Shown in pieces: positions 9,401 to 18,549 of a stretch of 64,000 nt of DNA. The notes beneath the pieces were generated by a model, which was not told the origin of the DNA, made no database searches, and saw only the letters and a program-made list of their open reading frames with translations. This DNA is from Hymenobacter jeollabukensis (GTDB lineage Bacteria > Bacteroidota > Bacteroidia > Cytophagales > Hymenobacteraceae). The first letter of the stretch is position 1; each line of letters opens with the position of its first letter. The position numbers and the translations under genes are program-made. The stretch is from positions 582,657 through 646,656 of the forward strand of contig NZ_VAJM01000003.1 in the NCBI RefSeq assembly GCF_005771675.1, given 5' to 3'.

Positions 9401-9516
9401 TGGTACAGCCAGTTCCAGGCGGCCGTATCGCGCACCACCGTTACCGGCCCCGGTGCGGCCACAGCGCCCACGACCAGCAGCCAGCAGCTCCCCAGCAGGA
9501 GTAACAGGTGTTTCAT
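6493..9516 (-). CDS. Hybrid two-component sensor/regulator: 7TMR-DISM, kinase, REC and AraC-type HTH
   Basis: A 1007-residue single-protein signalling system. A signal peptide (MKHLLLLLGSCWLLVVGAVA) leads into a periplasmic jelly-roll sensor domain (about 30-175). Seven membrane helices of the 7TMR-DISM type follow (about 185-390), then a coiled coil (395-480). The HisKA box is SHELRTP with phospho-acceptor His488. The HATPase has DTGPGIP and GSGIGLALVKELV. A REC domain (VLVVEDNPEM, acceptor Asp804 in SDLMMPRLDG, Lys in TKPF) precedes a C-terminal AraC/XylS HTH (about 905-1000). It probably senses an extracellular, perhaps sugar-like, ligand and binds DNA directly. No obvious target operon adjoins it. 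Confidence 0.93.
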   Translation of the reverse strand: MKHLLLLLGSCWLLVVGAVAAPGPVTVVRDTAAWNWLYQDAQVLPAPAGLTLAEVQSARWAGQFRALPKADLPATAQDQWIRCAVQSGTKAGTRWLLLVSTDYLDGLEVYLQRPGGPSRRHVLTSTAPYAQTHALQLRQFNLQLDLRPGEPLLLYARLPARQRAYFAVVEQAHVLQTAREGDLTMGPYFGILLALLAYNLLLYFSVRDKSYLYYSLYVAAFTAAQLDMTGYWRQLWPSNLSGAGLDLRQNFILACTIFFGTLTARAFLETPRLLPRFDRLLRLTLLLAWLPVLSFLTPDSQAAAWWQAGTALWTSVVLLTAGTLALRAGYRPARYYMVGWTLLLVAVVNYYLSQVELIPHFGFWSTHGVHVASAVEMILLSLGLADRINLAKKDKQRAQEEVLRALQAKEAAQREALAAMQEKQVAQTQALEVSREKEELQQRSNQELAARAAELQQAYQELQASIRTSHQLQELDELKTKFFTNISHELRTPLTLIISPLEQLLSETRQRHEEAAHPEYALMLRNARRLLRLINQLLDIARLEAGQTRLAAAPDDLVRAVRTNVLSFEPLAVGNEVQLRFESPLEALEVYFDGEQLDKILYNLLGNALKFTPAGGQVVVSVERQAERAVLRVRDTGPGIPAEHLPLIFDRFHQVDDSRTRRHEGSGIGLALVKELVALHHGHIRVSSVPGQGTTFVVELPLGKAHLQPDELRPATDAADSIEAELLTFELDKTTDNLPIPAAPAADADADDARPLVLVVEDNPEMRAYIQSCLTVEFRVLTADDGEQGLERAIATVPDLVVSDLMMPRLDGLELCRRLRADERTSHVPVILLTARAGDEARLTSFGLGADEYLTKPFRPEELRVRMHNLIRQRELLRQRFSRAVTLQPRDISITSADEAFLNRALGVVEERMADADFSVEQFADLMALSRVQLHRKLKALTDQSTSEFVRTVRLRRAAALLLAQAGNVAEIAEQVGFGNLSYFSKCFREQYQQTPSEYAAKAEVEQ

Positions 9517-9608
9517 GCGGAACGGTGGTTGGTGAAAGAGCGCCTTAGGAAGATACAACACATTGCCCACATAGAGCCCAAAACGGGCAAAACCGTTGGC
9601 CCGGGGCC

Positions 9609-9640
9609 AAAAAAAGCCCCGGCCGTTTCCGGTCGGGGCT
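9609..9640 (-). terminator. Terminator of the rimP-nusA-infB operon
   Basis: On the minus strand AGCCCCG pairs with CGGGGCT and the stem is followed by a run of seven T. It starts 25 bases after the infB stop codon. Confidence 0.88.
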
Positions 9641-9664
9641 CTATTTGCACTGCGCAGCCGAGGC

Positions 9665-12600
9665 TTACAGCGTCCGTTTTACTTCCTTCTCGTCGAAGCC
9701 CTCGATGATGTCGCCTTCGCGCAGATCATCAAAGCCTTTCAGCGAGATACCGCATTCGTAGCCTTGGCGTACTTCCGAGACGTCGTCCTTGAAGCGCTTC
9801 AGGGCCAGAATGTTGCCGGTGTGCTGCACGATACCGTCGCGCACCAGACGCACCTTGGTGTTGCGGGTGATGGTGCCGTCCGTCACCATACAGCCGGCAA
9901 TGGTGCCGACTTTGGTGATGTTGAACACCTGGCGCACCTCGATGGTGGCCACCGTCACTTCCTGCACCGTCGGGGCGAGCATGCCTTCCATGGCGTCCTT
10001 CACCTCGTTGATGGCGTTGTAGATGATCGAGTAGAGGCGGATGTCAATCTGCTCCTGCTCGGCCAGCTTCCGCGCGCTGAGCGACGGACGCACCTGGAAG
10101 CCGATGATGATGGCGTCGGAGGCCGAAGCCAGCAGCACGTCCGATTCGGAAATGGCGCCCACCCCTTTGGAGAGGATGTTCACGGCCACTTCGCCGGTCG
10201 AGAGCTTGAGCAGCGAGTCCGACAGGGCTTCCACCGAGCCGTCCACGTCGCCCTTCACGATGATGTTCAGTTCCTTGAACGAACCGATAGCCAGACGACG
10301 ACCAATCTCGTCGAGCGTGATGTGCTTCTTGGTGCGCATCGACTGCTCGCGCTGCAGCTGCAGACGCTGGGTGGCAATTTCGCGGGCTTCGCGCTCCGTT
10401 TCCATCACCACAATTTTGTCACCGGCCTGCGGGGCACCCTGCAAACCGAGCAGCTGCACCGGGGTCGAGGGCCCGGCCGTCTTCATCTTCTTGCCGCGGT
10501 GGTCCGTCATGGCCTTCACGCGGCCGTGGTGCGGACCAGCCAGCACGATGTCGCCGACTTCCAGCGTACCCGTCTGCACCAGGATGGTCGTCACGTAGCC
10601 GCGACCCTTGTCGAGCGAGGCTTCGATAACGGTACCCACAGCGCGGCGGTCGGGGTTGGCTTTCAGCTCCAGCAGTTCGGCTTCCAGCAGCACTTTCTCG
10701 AGCAGATCCTCGATGCCGGCACCGGTTTTGGCCGACACTTCCTGCGACTGGTACTTACCGCCCCATTCTTCCACCAGGATGTTGATGGCCGACAGTTCCT
10801 CGCGGACCTTATCGGGGTTGGCACCCGGCTTATCAATCTTGTTTAGGGCAATGACAATCGGCACACCAGCTGCTTGCGCGTGGTTGATGGCTTCCTTGGT
10901 CTGCGGCATCACCGAGTCGTCGGCGGCCACCACAATGATGGCAATGTCCGTCACCTTGGCACCACGGGCACGCATGGCGGTAAACGCTTCGTGACCCGGG
11001 GTATCGAGGAAGGTGACTTTGCGGCCCGAAGCCGTTTTCACCTCGTAGGCCCCGATGTGCTGGGTGATACCGCCGGCTTCGCCCTTGGCCACCTGCGCAT
11101 CCCGGATGTAGTCCAGCAGCGAGGTCTTACCGTGGTCGACGTGGCCCATGATGGTCACAATCGGTGCCCGATCCTGCAGTGCGTCCGGATCATCTTCTTC
11201 CACCACGGCCACATCCTGCTCGTCTTCTGCCGAGAGGAATTCCACGTCGAAGCCGAACTCGTCGGCAATGACGGTAATGGCTTCGGCGTCGAGGCGCTGG
11301 TTGATGGACACGAACATGCCCATGTTCAGGCAGACCTTGATAACCTCGTTCACCGACACGTTCATCAGCGAAGCCAGGTCGTTGGCCGAGATGAACTCGG
11401 TCAGCTTCAGGGTCTTCGAGGCCAGTTCGCTCTGCTGACGGGCTAGCTCGGTAGCCTCGGCAATACCGGCGCGCTTGTCGCGGCGGTATTTGGCGCGGTT
11501 CTGCTGGTTGCCGCCGCGGCCGCCGCTCAGGCGGGCCAGCGTAGCCTTGATCTGGTCCTGAATCTGCTTATCGTTCTGCTCGGGCGAACCGGGCTGAGCG
11601 GGCGTCACCGGGCGGTTGTTGCCGCCACGGTTGCCGCCGGGACCACCGCCGGGGCGGTTACCCTGGCCGGGGCCACCCGGACGGTTGCCACCCGGGCCAC
11701 CACCGGGGCGGTTGCCCATGTAGCCGGTGCCGGTAGGACGGTTGTCGGGCTGGCCTTGGCCTTGCCCACCACCTTGCTGACCCTGACCGGGCACGGCAAT
11801 ACGGGCACGCTTTTTCTTATCGCCGATACCAGCTTTGCGCACGTCCGAAGACGCTACCGGGCGGGCACCACGGCCACCGCCACGACGCGAGGCGTCCACC
11901 GGCAGCTCGATCTTGCCGAGTACCGTCAGACCCTTCAGCTGCTCGCCGCGGGCTACGATGGTGCCCTGGTCGCCTTCGCCACCGGCAGCGGGAGCTTCCG
12001 GGGCCGCAGGAGCGGCCGGGGCAGCGGGCGCCCCGGCTACCGGAGCAGCCGGCTTGGCTTCAGTCACGGGGGCTGCTTGCGGCGCGGGGGTAGGAGCGGG
12101 AGCCGGAGCTGCGGGCGCCGCCGGACGAGCTTCAGCCACGGGAGCCGGAGTCGGGGCGGGCGTGGGCGTGGGTGCCGGGGTGGGTGCCGGAGCGGGCGCG
12201 GGTTGCGCGGGCTTTTCGGCTACCGGAGCCGGAGCGAGCTTTGGCGCCTCCGCTACCGGAGCCGGCGTGGGGGCCGGGGCTGGTTCTGGCTTGGCTTCCG
12301 CCACTGGAGCTGGTGCGGGAGCCGGAGTAGCCACCGGAGCCGGCGTCGGCGCGGGGGCCGGCTGAGCCGGGCGCGGCGGCACCGGACGGCCCTTGGCGTC
12401 CAGTTCGATCTTGCCTAATACTTTCAGGCCCGGTACCGGCCGGTCGTTGCTGACCGGGGCGACGGGTGCCTGGGGCGCGGCCGGCTGAGCCGGGGCCTGC
12501 GCTACGGGAGCCGGGGCCGGCTGCGGGGCAGCAGGCTTGGCGGGCTCCACGGGTTTGGGAGCTGGGGCGGGGGCGGCGGCTTTCGCCGCGGCTTCTTTGG

Positions 12601-12844
12601 CCTGGGAGGCCTGTTCCAGCTCGGTGTGGCGCAGGGTCTGGCCGCGCCGTGCGGCCTCGGCCTTGTCCTGGGCCGACGAAGCAAACTCCTTATTCAGCAA
12701 CGCAACCTGATCGGCCGAGAGCTTCGTGGTGGGTTTATTTTCAACAGAAATTCCCTTCGCCGCGAGAAAATCCACAATAGTGTGGGTCCCGACGTTCAGG
12801 TCCGTGGCCGCTTGTTTCAGTCGTTTGCTTGCTGCTTCCGCCAT
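9665..12844 (-). CDS. infB: Translation initiation factor IF-2
   Basis: A 1059-residue GTPase that places initiator tRNA on the 30S subunit. The start is the ATG at 12844 ([20 protein letters not shown], the IF2_N domain). Residues about 100-330 are a Pro/Ala-rich low-complexity linker made of [13 protein letters not shown] repeats, then a Gly/Arg/Asn-rich stretch. The second IF2_N domain is followed by the G domain with GHVDHGKTS (near 565), DTPGHEAF and NKIDKPGAN, then domains II-IV ending [10 protein letters not shown]. The long linker is typical of Bacteroidota. It is last in the rimP-nusA-infB operon and has an extra promoter box in front of it. Confidence 0.98.
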   Translation of the reverse strand: MAEAASKRLKQAATDLNVGTHTIVDFLAAKGISVENKPTTKLSADQVALLNKEFASSAQDKAEAARRGQTLRHTELEQASQAKEAAAKAAAPAPAPKPVEPAKPAAPQPAPAPVAQAPAQPAAPQAPVAPVSNDRPVPGLKVLGKIELDAKGRPVPPRPAQPAPAPTPAPVATPAPAPAPVAEAKPEPAPAPTPAPVAEAPKLAPAPVAEKPAQPAPAPAPTPAPTPTPAPTPAPVAEARPAAPAAPAPAPTPAPQAAPVTEAKPAAPVAGAPAAPAAPAAPEAPAAGGEGDQGTIVARGEQLKGLTVLGKIELPVDASRRGGGRGARPVASSDVRKAGIGDKKKRARIAVPGQGQQGGGQGQGQPDNRPTGTGYMGNRPGGGPGGNRPGGPGQGNRPGGGPGGNRGGNNRPVTPAQPGSPEQNDKQIQDQIKATLARLSGGRGGNQQNRAKYRRDKRAGIAEATELARQQSELASKTLKLTEFISANDLASLMNVSVNEVIKVCLNMGMFVSINQRLDAEAITVIADEFGFDVEFLSAEDEQDVAVVEEDDPDALQDRAPIVTIMGHVDHGKTSLLDYIRDAQVAKGEAGGITQHIGAYEVKTASGRKVTFLDTPGHEAFTAMRARGAKVTDIAIIVVAADDSVMPQTKEAINHAQAAGVPIVIALNKIDKPGANPDKVREELSAINILVEEWGGKYQSQEVSAKTGAGIEDLLEKVLLEAELLELKANPDRRAVGTVIEASLDKGRGYVTTILVQTGTLEVGDIVLAGPHHGRVKAMTDHRGKKMKTAGPSTPVQLLGLQGAPQAGDKIVVMETEREAREIATQRLQLQREQSMRTKKHITLDEIGRRLAIGSFKELNIIVKGDVDGSVEALSDSLLKLSTGEVAVNILSKGVGAISESDVLLASASDAIIIGFQVRPSLSARKLAEQEQIDIRLYSIIYNAINEVKDAMEGMLAPTVQEVTVATIEVRQVFNITKVGTIAGCMVTDGTITRNTKVRLVRDGIVQHTGNILALKRFKDDVSEVRQGYECGISLKGFDDLREGDIIEGFDEKEVKRTL

Positions 12845-12877
12845 TCTTGGGTTGCGCTCGATACTCGTAGTTGGGTG

Positions 12878-12885
12878 CAAAAGTA
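12878..12885 (-). promoter_or_regulatory. Candidate internal promoter of infB
   Basis: On the minus strand TACTTTTG matches the Bacteroidota -7 consensus TAnnTTTG, 33 bases before the infB start. A TTTG lies upstream but at a short 15-base spacing, so the -33 element is weak. It could give infB extra expression independent of nusA. Confidence 0.45.
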
Positions 12886-12960
12886 CGATTTAATTATTGC
12901 CAAACGGCGGAAAACCCACCTATTCAGGCAGGTCTTCCGCCGGACTGTGCCCGAGCGGCT

Positions 12961-12983
12961 CCGGCCCTTACGTACAGGGCCGG
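12961..12983 (-). other. Intercistronic hairpin between nusA and infB
   Basis: CCGGCCCT pairs perfectly with AGGGCCGG around seven bases, directly after the nusA stop. There is no T-run, so it is more likely an RNA-stability or pausing structure than a terminator. Confidence 0.5.
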
Positions 12984-12991
12984 GCCGCGGG

Positions 12992-14296
12992 TTACTCTTT
13001 CTCCTCGGTCGATTCGTCCGTTGCGGGCTCCGCAGCGGGCGTTTCTTCCTCGTCTTCGCCGTCAAATTCGGCCTGGATGACGCGGAAAACTTCCTCCACG
13101 TTTTCTTCTTCCAGCTCGGTGCGGCGCACGATATCAGCTTTGTTAACGGCCAATACGGCGCGGCCGGTGTCGAGGCCGATTTTCTTCAGCTCGTCGATGA
13201 TCCACTGCTCGATTTCGTCGCTGAACTCTTCCAGCGTGATATCCTCTTCGTAGGAATCGGCTTCGCGGAAAACGTCGATTTCCATGCCCACGAGGCGGGA
13301 GGCCAGTTTGATGTTGGCGCCGCCCCGGCCGATGGCCAGTGAAACCTGGTCCGGCTTCAAGAACACCGAAACCCGCCCGGTTTGTTCATTTATTTTCATC
13401 GTGCTGATGCGGGCCGGCGACAAAGCACGCTGAATGTACAGCTCCAGGTTGTCGGTGTAGTTGATGATATCGATGTTCTCGTTCTCCAGCTCCCGCACCA
13501 CGGCGTGGATGCGGCTACCCTTCATACCTACGCAGGCACCAACGGGGTCGATCCGGTCGTCGTAGCTCTCGACGGCGACTTTGGCCCGCTCGCCCGGCTC
13601 GCGCACGATGTTCTTGATGGTGATGAGGCCGTCGGCAATTTCCGGTACTTCCTGCTCCATCAGGCGCTCCAGGAAGGCCGGAGCGGCGCGGGACAGGATG
13701 ATTTTGGGGGCACCGTTCAGCACGTCGACGCGGTGCACAACGGCGCGGATGGTGTCGCCCTTGCGGTAGCGGTCCTTGGGAATCTGCTCGGTTTTGGGCA
13801 GGCTCAGCTCGTTTTCTTCCTGGTCGAGCACGAGGGTTTCGCGGCCCCACACCTGGTACACTTCGCCGGCAATGATTTCGCCGACCATGTCCTTGTATTT
13901 CTGGTAGAGGTTGTCGCGCTCCAGGTCCTTCACGCGCTGAATCAGCGTCTGGCGGGCCATGAGCACGGCGCGGCGGCCGAAATCCTCCAGCTTCACCTGC
14001 TCCGATACTTCCTCGCCTACCTCGAAATCGGGCTCGATCTTCTGCGCGTCGGACAGCGGAATTTTGTCGTGGTCCCAGATATCCTCCGACTCATCGTCCA
14101 CGATTTCGCGGTTGCGCCAGATTTCCAGGTCCCCGTTGTCGGGGTTGATGATGACGTCGAAGTTGGAGTCGTCGTCGAACTTCTTCCGGATCATGGTGCG
14201 GAACACCTCCTCCAGGATGCTCATCATCGTGGGGCGGTCGATGTTCTTGAACTTGGCAAACTCCGAGAATGACTCGATGAGGTTGAGGGTGTTCAT
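12992..14296 (-). CDS. nusA: Transcription termination/antitermination protein NusA
   Basis: A 434-residue NusA. It contains the N-terminal RNA-polymerase-binding domain (MNTLNLIESFSEFAKFKNID), an S1 domain near 135-200 and two KH domains with DPVGACVGMKGSRI and KPDQVSLAIGRGGANIKLAS. A short acidic tail (DGEDEEETPAAEPATDESTE) replaces the C-terminal repeats of E. coli NusA. NusA binds RNA polymerase and modulates pausing, Rho-dependent termination and rRNA antitermination. It follows rimP after a 112-base gap filled by a low-GC inverted repeat. Confidence 0.97.
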   Translation of the reverse strand: MNTLNLIESFSEFAKFKNIDRPTMMSILEEVFRTMIRKKFDDDSNFDVIINPDNGDLEIWRNREIVDDESEDIWDHDKIPLSDAQKIEPDFEVGEEVSEQVKLEDFGRRAVLMARQTLIQRVKDLERDNLYQKYKDMVGEIIAGEVYQVWGRETLVLDQEENELSLPKTEQIPKDRYRKGDTIRAVVHRVDVLNGAPKIILSRAAPAFLERLMEQEVPEIADGLITIKNIVREPGERAKVAVESYDDRIDPVGACVGMKGSRIHAVVRELENENIDIINYTDNLELYIQRALSPARISTMKINEQTGRVSVFLKPDQVSLAIGRGGANIKLASRLVGMEIDVFREADSYEEDITLEEFSDEIEQWIIDELKKIGLDTGRAVLAVNKADIVRRTELEEENVEEVFRVIQAEFDGEDEEETPAAEPATDESTEEKE

Positions 14297-14305
14297 TATG
14301 GGAAT

Positions 14306-14405
14306 GGTTAAATTGCTAAACTGTTAAATTGTTGATTGTTAAATGGTTGTTCTGTGTTTTCTGGGCGAAAAGCCAGCCATTTAGCAATTTGACAATTCAA
14401 CAATC
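14306..14405. repeat. AT-rich imperfect inverted repeat inside the rimP-nusA gap
   Basis: The gap contains an AT-rich arm with TTAAATTGTTGATTGTTAAA and, after a short centre, a matching arm that reads roughly as its reverse complement (CCATTTAGCAATTTGACAAT and on). It is far lower in GC than its surroundings and built from TTAAATTGTT-like words. It sits in the transcript of an essential operon and would fold into a long AU hairpin. Confidence 0.7.
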
Positions 14406-14408
14406 ACC

Positions 14409-14882
14409 TTATTTAAACGAAATGACCACGCGGGCTTCGCTGATGTCGGCGAAGGGGAACAGGGCGGTGGGCAGGGTTTTCTTCTTGTTTTTTTCTTTCA
14501 CCACTTCCGTGAGCAGGAGGCCTTCGGGCGTAGTCTCTTCCAGCGTGCCTTCCAGCTCGCGGCCGTCGGCTAGCTTCAGGGCCAGGGTGCGGCCGGCGTG
14601 GCGGGCGTACTGGCGCGGGTCGGTCAGGGGCTGGTCGGCGCCGGGGGTGGTGACTTCCAGGTTGTAGGCCGCTTCTTCGCCGTAGGCTTCGTCGATCTGG
14701 CGGATCAGGCGGCGAGTGGTGCTGCTCAGCTCGTCGATGCCAATGCCGTCTTCGCCGTCGATGGTGGCGGTGATTTTGGGCCGGGCGGCCGTATTGCTCA
14801 CCGTCAGGCTCACCACGAAGTACTCGGGGCCCGGCAGGCTGGCGTCCAGCATCTGCTGAATGCGGTTGCGGTCGAAACTCAT
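14409..14882 (-). CDS. rimP: Ribosome maturation factor RimP
   Basis: A 157-residue protein needed for 30S subunit maturation. The start is the ATG at 14882 (MSFDRNRIQQMLDASLPGPE). The N-terminal domain includes DGEDGIGIDELSSTTRRLIR and the key pattern NLEVTTPGADQPLTDPRQY. The C-terminal SH3-like domain includes GRELEGTLEETTPEGLLL. First gene of the rimP-nusA-infB operon, with its own promoter box and a leader hairpin. An in-frame start at 14966 would place translation upstream of the predicted transcript start and is rejected. Confidence 0.95.
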   Translation of the reverse strand: MSFDRNRIQQMLDASLPGPEYFVVSLTVSNTAARPKITATIDGEDGIGIDELSSTTRRLIRQIDEAYGEEAAYNLEVTTPGADQPLTDPRQYARHAGRTLALKLADGRELEGTLEETTPEGLLLTEVVKEKNKKKTLPTALFPFADISEARVVISFK

Positions 14883-14908
14883 GGGCAAGGTGATGGGTGG
14901 GAAAAGAA

Positions 14909-14930
14909 AGAGGGGACTGGCGTCCCCTCT
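14909..14930 (-). promoter_or_regulatory. Leader hairpin of rimP, possible attenuator
   Basis: AGAGGGGAC pairs perfectly with GTCCCCTCT around a 4-base loop, and on the transcribed strand it is followed by the T-rich TTTCTTTTCC. It lies between the promoter box and the rimP start codon, 27 bases ahead of the ATG, so it could act as an attenuator or a stability element. Confidence 0.5.
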
Positions 14931-14952
14931 CGTGATACTGAAGTAAGTGCGG

Positions 14953-14983
14953 CAAAGATACAACATTGCCGGGCCCAGCGCAA
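14953..14983 (-). promoter_or_regulatory. Promoter of the rimP-nusA-infB operon
   Basis: On the minus strand TTG (14983-14981) is followed after 20 bases by TATCTTTG (14960-14953), a good match to the Bacteroidota -33/-7 consensus. Predicted transcript start is near 14949, giving a leader of about 67 bases. Confidence 0.75.
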
Positions 14984-14992
14984 GCCCCGGCC

Positions 14993-17900
14993 TCAGCGCA
15001 CGATTTCCAGCCAGCCCTTCACGGTGCGGCCGTCGGGAAACGTGAGCAGATAGTAATACACGCCGGCGGGCTGGGTGCCGCCGTTCCAGTCGTTGGCGTA
15101 GGCGGCCGATTCGTACACCTGGTTGCCCCAGCGCGAGAAAACCCGCAGGCGCGGCGGGCAGCCCCGGGTGACTTCAAACACGTCGTTGAGCTGGTCGTTG
15201 TTGGGCGTAATGACGTTGGGCACGGGCCGGACGGCCAGCACCTCCACGGGCGGTGTTGGCTGGCTGATGCTGCAACGCCCACCGTTGTAGTCCACGGTGA
15301 CCTTGGGCTGAAACTGCCGCGCATGGCGGTACACGTGCTCGGGCGTGAGGCCGGTGGCGACGGTGCTGTCGCCGAAGTCCCAGCGTACATCGGCGGCGGC
15401 CAAGGTTGTGCGGCTGCTCAGGCTGAAGCGCACCCGCAGCGGGGCTTCACGGTCCTCGGGGCACTGCACGCGCGCCCAGGTGGCCGTCACGACGGGTGCT
15501 GCCGCCGGGCTCACGCGCCGGGTGGCCGAGGCGGTGCAGGCGCCCATCGTTACCGTGTACGTGAGTACAACGGCGGCATTGAAGACGGCGGGGGGCGTAA
15601 ACACCCCGCCGGGCGTGATGCCGGGGCCGCTCCAGGTGCCGCCCGCCGGAGTACCCCGCAGCTGCACGGCCTGGAGGCTGCCCGCGCAGAGCAGCGTATC
15701 GGGGCCGGGTCGCACGTTGGGTGGCGTCGAAACATTGACCTGCCGGGTAGTTTGCACGGTGCAGCCGTTCTGGCTGTAGCTATAAGTAAGCGTGTGCGTG
15801 CCCGCGCCGGCCAGAGCCACCGAAAACGTAGAATCGCGCACGCCGGGGCCGGTGAAGGTGCCGCCCGCCGGGGTGGCGTGCAGCGTGACAACCGGCGCCG
15901 AAGTGGCTGATAGGCAGAACGCACTCTGCGGCAGCGCGGCAAAGGTGACTGTGGGCGGGGGCGTGACGGTCACCAGCAAATCATCCTGGCTGGAGCACTG
16001 GCTCTGGCCGGGAGCGAGGTAAGAATACGTCAGCCGTTGCGGCCCGAGCAGCGCCAGGCTGGGCGTGAAGAAGAAGCCCGCCGCCACCGAGCCGCTCACG
16101 CCCGGGCCCGACCACACGCCGCCGAAGGGTGTGCCGCCCAGGCGTAGCGGGGCAGCCGTGGCGCAGATGGTTCGGTCGGCACCGGCCGCGGCCGCGCTGA
16201 TTTCGAAGCTGAACTTGATGGCCGCGTTGTTGCAAAAGGTGCCTGGGCCTTGCAGGGGACTATAGGTATTGGCACCCGGGGGCACTGGCCATTGGCCCGA
16301 ACCGCAGGAACACACCGATTGATACACGACGCCGCGCGGATCGAAGCGCGAGGTGCCGCCGTCGACGTGGTCCCCCACGTTCAGATCGTAAGAGCCGTAA
16401 TACGTGGCGTATTCGAGGGCCTGGGCCGCGGGCGAAAGGGCCAGCAGGTAAAAGTCGCCGCCGTCGGTGGTGCTTTGCACGGCGCCTGCCGATACGGGCA
16501 AACCCAGGGTGGTGCCGTTGGTGCCGAATGGCGGGAAGTGGTTGTTCAACTCGCCGCCCCAGCCGCTGACGTAAATCCGGTCGCACTGATCCACGAGGAA
16601 GGCCGTGGGCGAAATGTCGATGGTGCTGCGGCCCGAGCCGAACACGGTGGAGAAGCCGGTGGTCTGCAGGTTGGTGTCGAGCTGGTGGATGAACTGGTGG
16701 CTGCCGGGGTTGACGTAGCGACCCGCCGTGACGGGGTAGCTGCCCAGGCTCTGGCCCAGCAGGTACACGTCGCCGTCGGTGTCGAGCTGCACGAAATAAG
16801 CCTGGTCGTAGCTGCTGGTGCCCAAGTATGTACCGCGTTCCAGGGTGCCGCCCGCCCCGATGCGTACTACAAAGCCATCGGCCGAGCCGCCGCGGGCGGT
16901 AGCGTGCAGGGGTGTGCCGGGCGTGGGGAAATCGAGGCTGGTGGTGCCGCCGCACACGAACAGGGTGCCCGCAGCCCCGAGCTGCAGCGAATAGGCCGCA
17001 TCGGCGCCCGAGCCGCCCAGGAAACTGCTCCAGAGCAGACTGGTCAGGCCCGGGTTCAGCTTGCACACCACCGCGTCGGAAGCGGTGCGGTAGGTGGTTT
17101 GGAAGCCGCCCGGCACGGGAAAGTTGCCGGACGTGGTGTTCGAGGCGAGGTACACGTTGTCGGCCGCGTCGACGATGATGTCGCCGCGAAACGGGTCGCC
17201 GTAGTTATGCGCCAGCGGGCTGGCCGCGCCCTGCGGATCCAGAATGCCGTCGTTGCCGCTGCCGCCGAGGTAGGTCGAGCCCAGCAGCGCCGAGCCGTTG
17301 GCGTTGAAGCGCGTCACCACGATGTCGGTGCCCGCCGGAATCAGGTAGCCCATGCCGTAGGAGTACGGGTCGACGGCGGTGCCGAGGTTGAAGCTGCGGT
17401 CGTAGGCGCCCGGGGTGGTCGGGTAGTCGGCCGAGGAGGAAGTGCCGAGCACCAGCAACTCGCCCTGGTTGTTGACCACCATACTTTCGGGGTAATCGGC
17501 CCGGGAGCCGCCGAGGTAGGTGGCCCACGCGCGCGCGGCCGGGCCGGTGGCGGCGGTATTGTACTTGATGATGGCTATGTCGAGCGAATCGGCGGGGCGC
17601 ACCTGGAAGGCGCCGGGCGAGGCCGGGTAGCCCACCCCGAAAATAATGCCGCCGGAATACAGGTTGCCCTGCTGGTCGTAGGTGGCCGTGAAGCCCCAGT
17701 TGTCCTTGCGCGAGCCGGTATAGGTGGAAAATACCACCGTCGGGTCGATGGTCAGCGGGCGGTTGTGGTCGTAGCGGCCGAGACGGAAATGCACTTCGCG
17801 GCCCTGCAGCACGTAGTGGCAGGCCACGGGCTGGCGCCGGCCGCGGGCGTCGAGCTGCCAGGCCCGCGGGGCCAGCTCCGTGACGGTGCCCACCGAGGTC

Positions 17901-18475
17901 TGCAGCTGCAGGGAGCCGCCGGGGCGCAGGCGCAGGGCTTCGGCCCCGGTGTAGCGCAGGCCGATAACGGCCGCATCGGCTCCGGCGGCCAGCTCAAAGT
18001 CGTATTCTAGCTGCTCCTGCGCATTTTCATACAGGTGCGCATCGATACCGGGCCAGAGCCGGCGGTAGCGCAGCTCACGGTAGCCGGGCACCTGGCTGGC
18101 CCAACGGCGCGGGTTGTTGCCGCGGAAGTAGTTGCGCACTTCGCCGGTGGGCCCGGCGGGTTCCAGGGCCGCCGCCGCCGCGCCGATAAATTCCAGCTGC
18201 ACGGCGTGGCCGCGTACCTGAGCAGGTAGCGGCGGCCGTTCGCCGGAGGTGCCCGTCGGGTGCCGATGCGGATCGAAGGATTCCGTCAGCACGTACGTCA
18301 GGCCGCGGGCTTCGGCGTAGAGCTGCCCTCCGGGCACGGTGGCGGAGTAGCGCACCGCGGCGGCCCACTGCCCGCGGTTTTCGATGAATTCCAGGTGGTC
18401 AGGTGGCGCCTTTGCGGCCCGCGCCGGGGCACGCAGGGCCAGCAAGCTCAAAAGCAGAAGAAGTAAGGGACGCAC
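14993..18475 (-). CDS. Giant secreted protein with SBBP repeats, PKD-like domain and T9SS type B sorting domain
   Basis: About 1160 residues, secreted by the type IX system. An N-terminal FIENRGQW...IDAHLYEN domain (DUF7948-like) is followed by SBBP-type beta-propeller repeats (WGFTATYDQQGNLYSGG, ATYLGGSRADYPES), Ig-like GGTWSGPG modules, a PKD-like domain (VRWDFGDSTV) and the C-terminal gliding-motility module (PNVITPNNDQLNDVFE to KGWLEIVR). I prefer the GTG at 18475, which yields a compact signal peptide (RPLLLLLLSLLALRAPARA). The in-frame ATG at 18517 lies inside a perfect hairpin. It is a tandem paralogue of the next gene. Confidence 0.85.
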   Translation of the reverse strand: MRPLLLLLLSLLALRAPARAAKAPPDHLEFIENRGQWAAAVRYSATVPGGQLYAEARGLTYVLTESFDPHRHPTGTSGERPPLPAQVRGHAVQLEFIGAAAAALEPAGPTGEVRNYFRGNNPRRWASQVPGYRELRYRRLWPGIDAHLYENAQEQLEYDFELAAGADAAVIGLRYTGAEALRLRPGGSLQLQTSVGTVTELAPRAWQLDARGRRQPVACHYVLQGREVHFRLGRYDHNRPLTIDPTVVFSTYTGSRKDNWGFTATYDQQGNLYSGGIIFGVGYPASPGAFQVRPADSLDIAIIKYNTAATGPAARAWATYLGGSRADYPESMVVNNQGELLVLGTSSSADYPTTPGAYDRSFNLGTAVDPYSYGMGYLIPAGTDIVVTRFNANGSALLGSTYLGGSGNDGILDPQGAASPLAHNYGDPFRGDIIVDAADNVYLASNTTSGNFPVPGGFQTTYRTASDAVVCKLNPGLTSLLWSSFLGGSGADAAYSLQLGAAGTLFVCGGTTSLDFPTPGTPLHATARGGSADGFVVRIGAGGTLERGTYLGTSSYDQAYFVQLDTDGDVYLLGQSLGSYPVTAGRYVNPGSHQFIHQLDTNLQTTGFSTVFGSGRSTIDISPTAFLVDQCDRIYVSGWGGELNNHFPPFGTNGTTLGLPVSAGAVQSTTDGGDFYLLALSPAAQALEYATYYGSYDLNVGDHVDGGTSRFDPRGVVYQSVCSCGSGQWPVPPGANTYSPLQGPGTFCNNAAIKFSFEISAAAAGADRTICATAAPLRLGGTPFGGVWSGPGVSGSVAAGFFFTPSLALLGPQRLTYSYLAPGQSQCSSQDDLLVTVTPPPTVTFAALPQSAFCLSATSAPVVTLHATPAGGTFTGPGVRDSTFSVALAGAGTHTLTYSYSQNGCTVQTTRQVNVSTPPNVRPGPDTLLCAGSLQAVQLRGTPAGGTWSGPGITPGGVFTPPAVFNAAVVLTYTVTMGACTASATRRVSPAAAPVVTATWARVQCPEDREAPLRVRFSLSSRTTLAAADVRWDFGDSTVATGLTPEHVYRHARQFQPKVTVDYNGGRCSISQPTPPVEVLAVRPVPNVITPNNDQLNDVFEVTRGCPPRLRVFSRWGNQVYESAAYANDWNGGTQPAGVYYYLLTFPDGRTVKGWLEIVR

Positions 18476-18493
18476 CACAAACAGCCGGAAAAG

Positions 18494-18530
18494 GACAGAC
18501 CACCGAATGTAGCACATTCGGTGGTCTGTC
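18494..18530 (-). terminator. Perfect 17-bp hairpin between the paralogues
   Basis: GACAGACCACCGAATGT is followed by three bases and its exact reverse complement. It lies 19 bases past the stop of the upstream paralogue and 18 bases before the GTG start of the downstream one. There is no T-run, so termination is uncertain; it may instead punctuate a dicistronic mRNA. Confidence 0.6.
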
Positions 18531-18549
18531 AGGCAGGGATAATGGCGGG

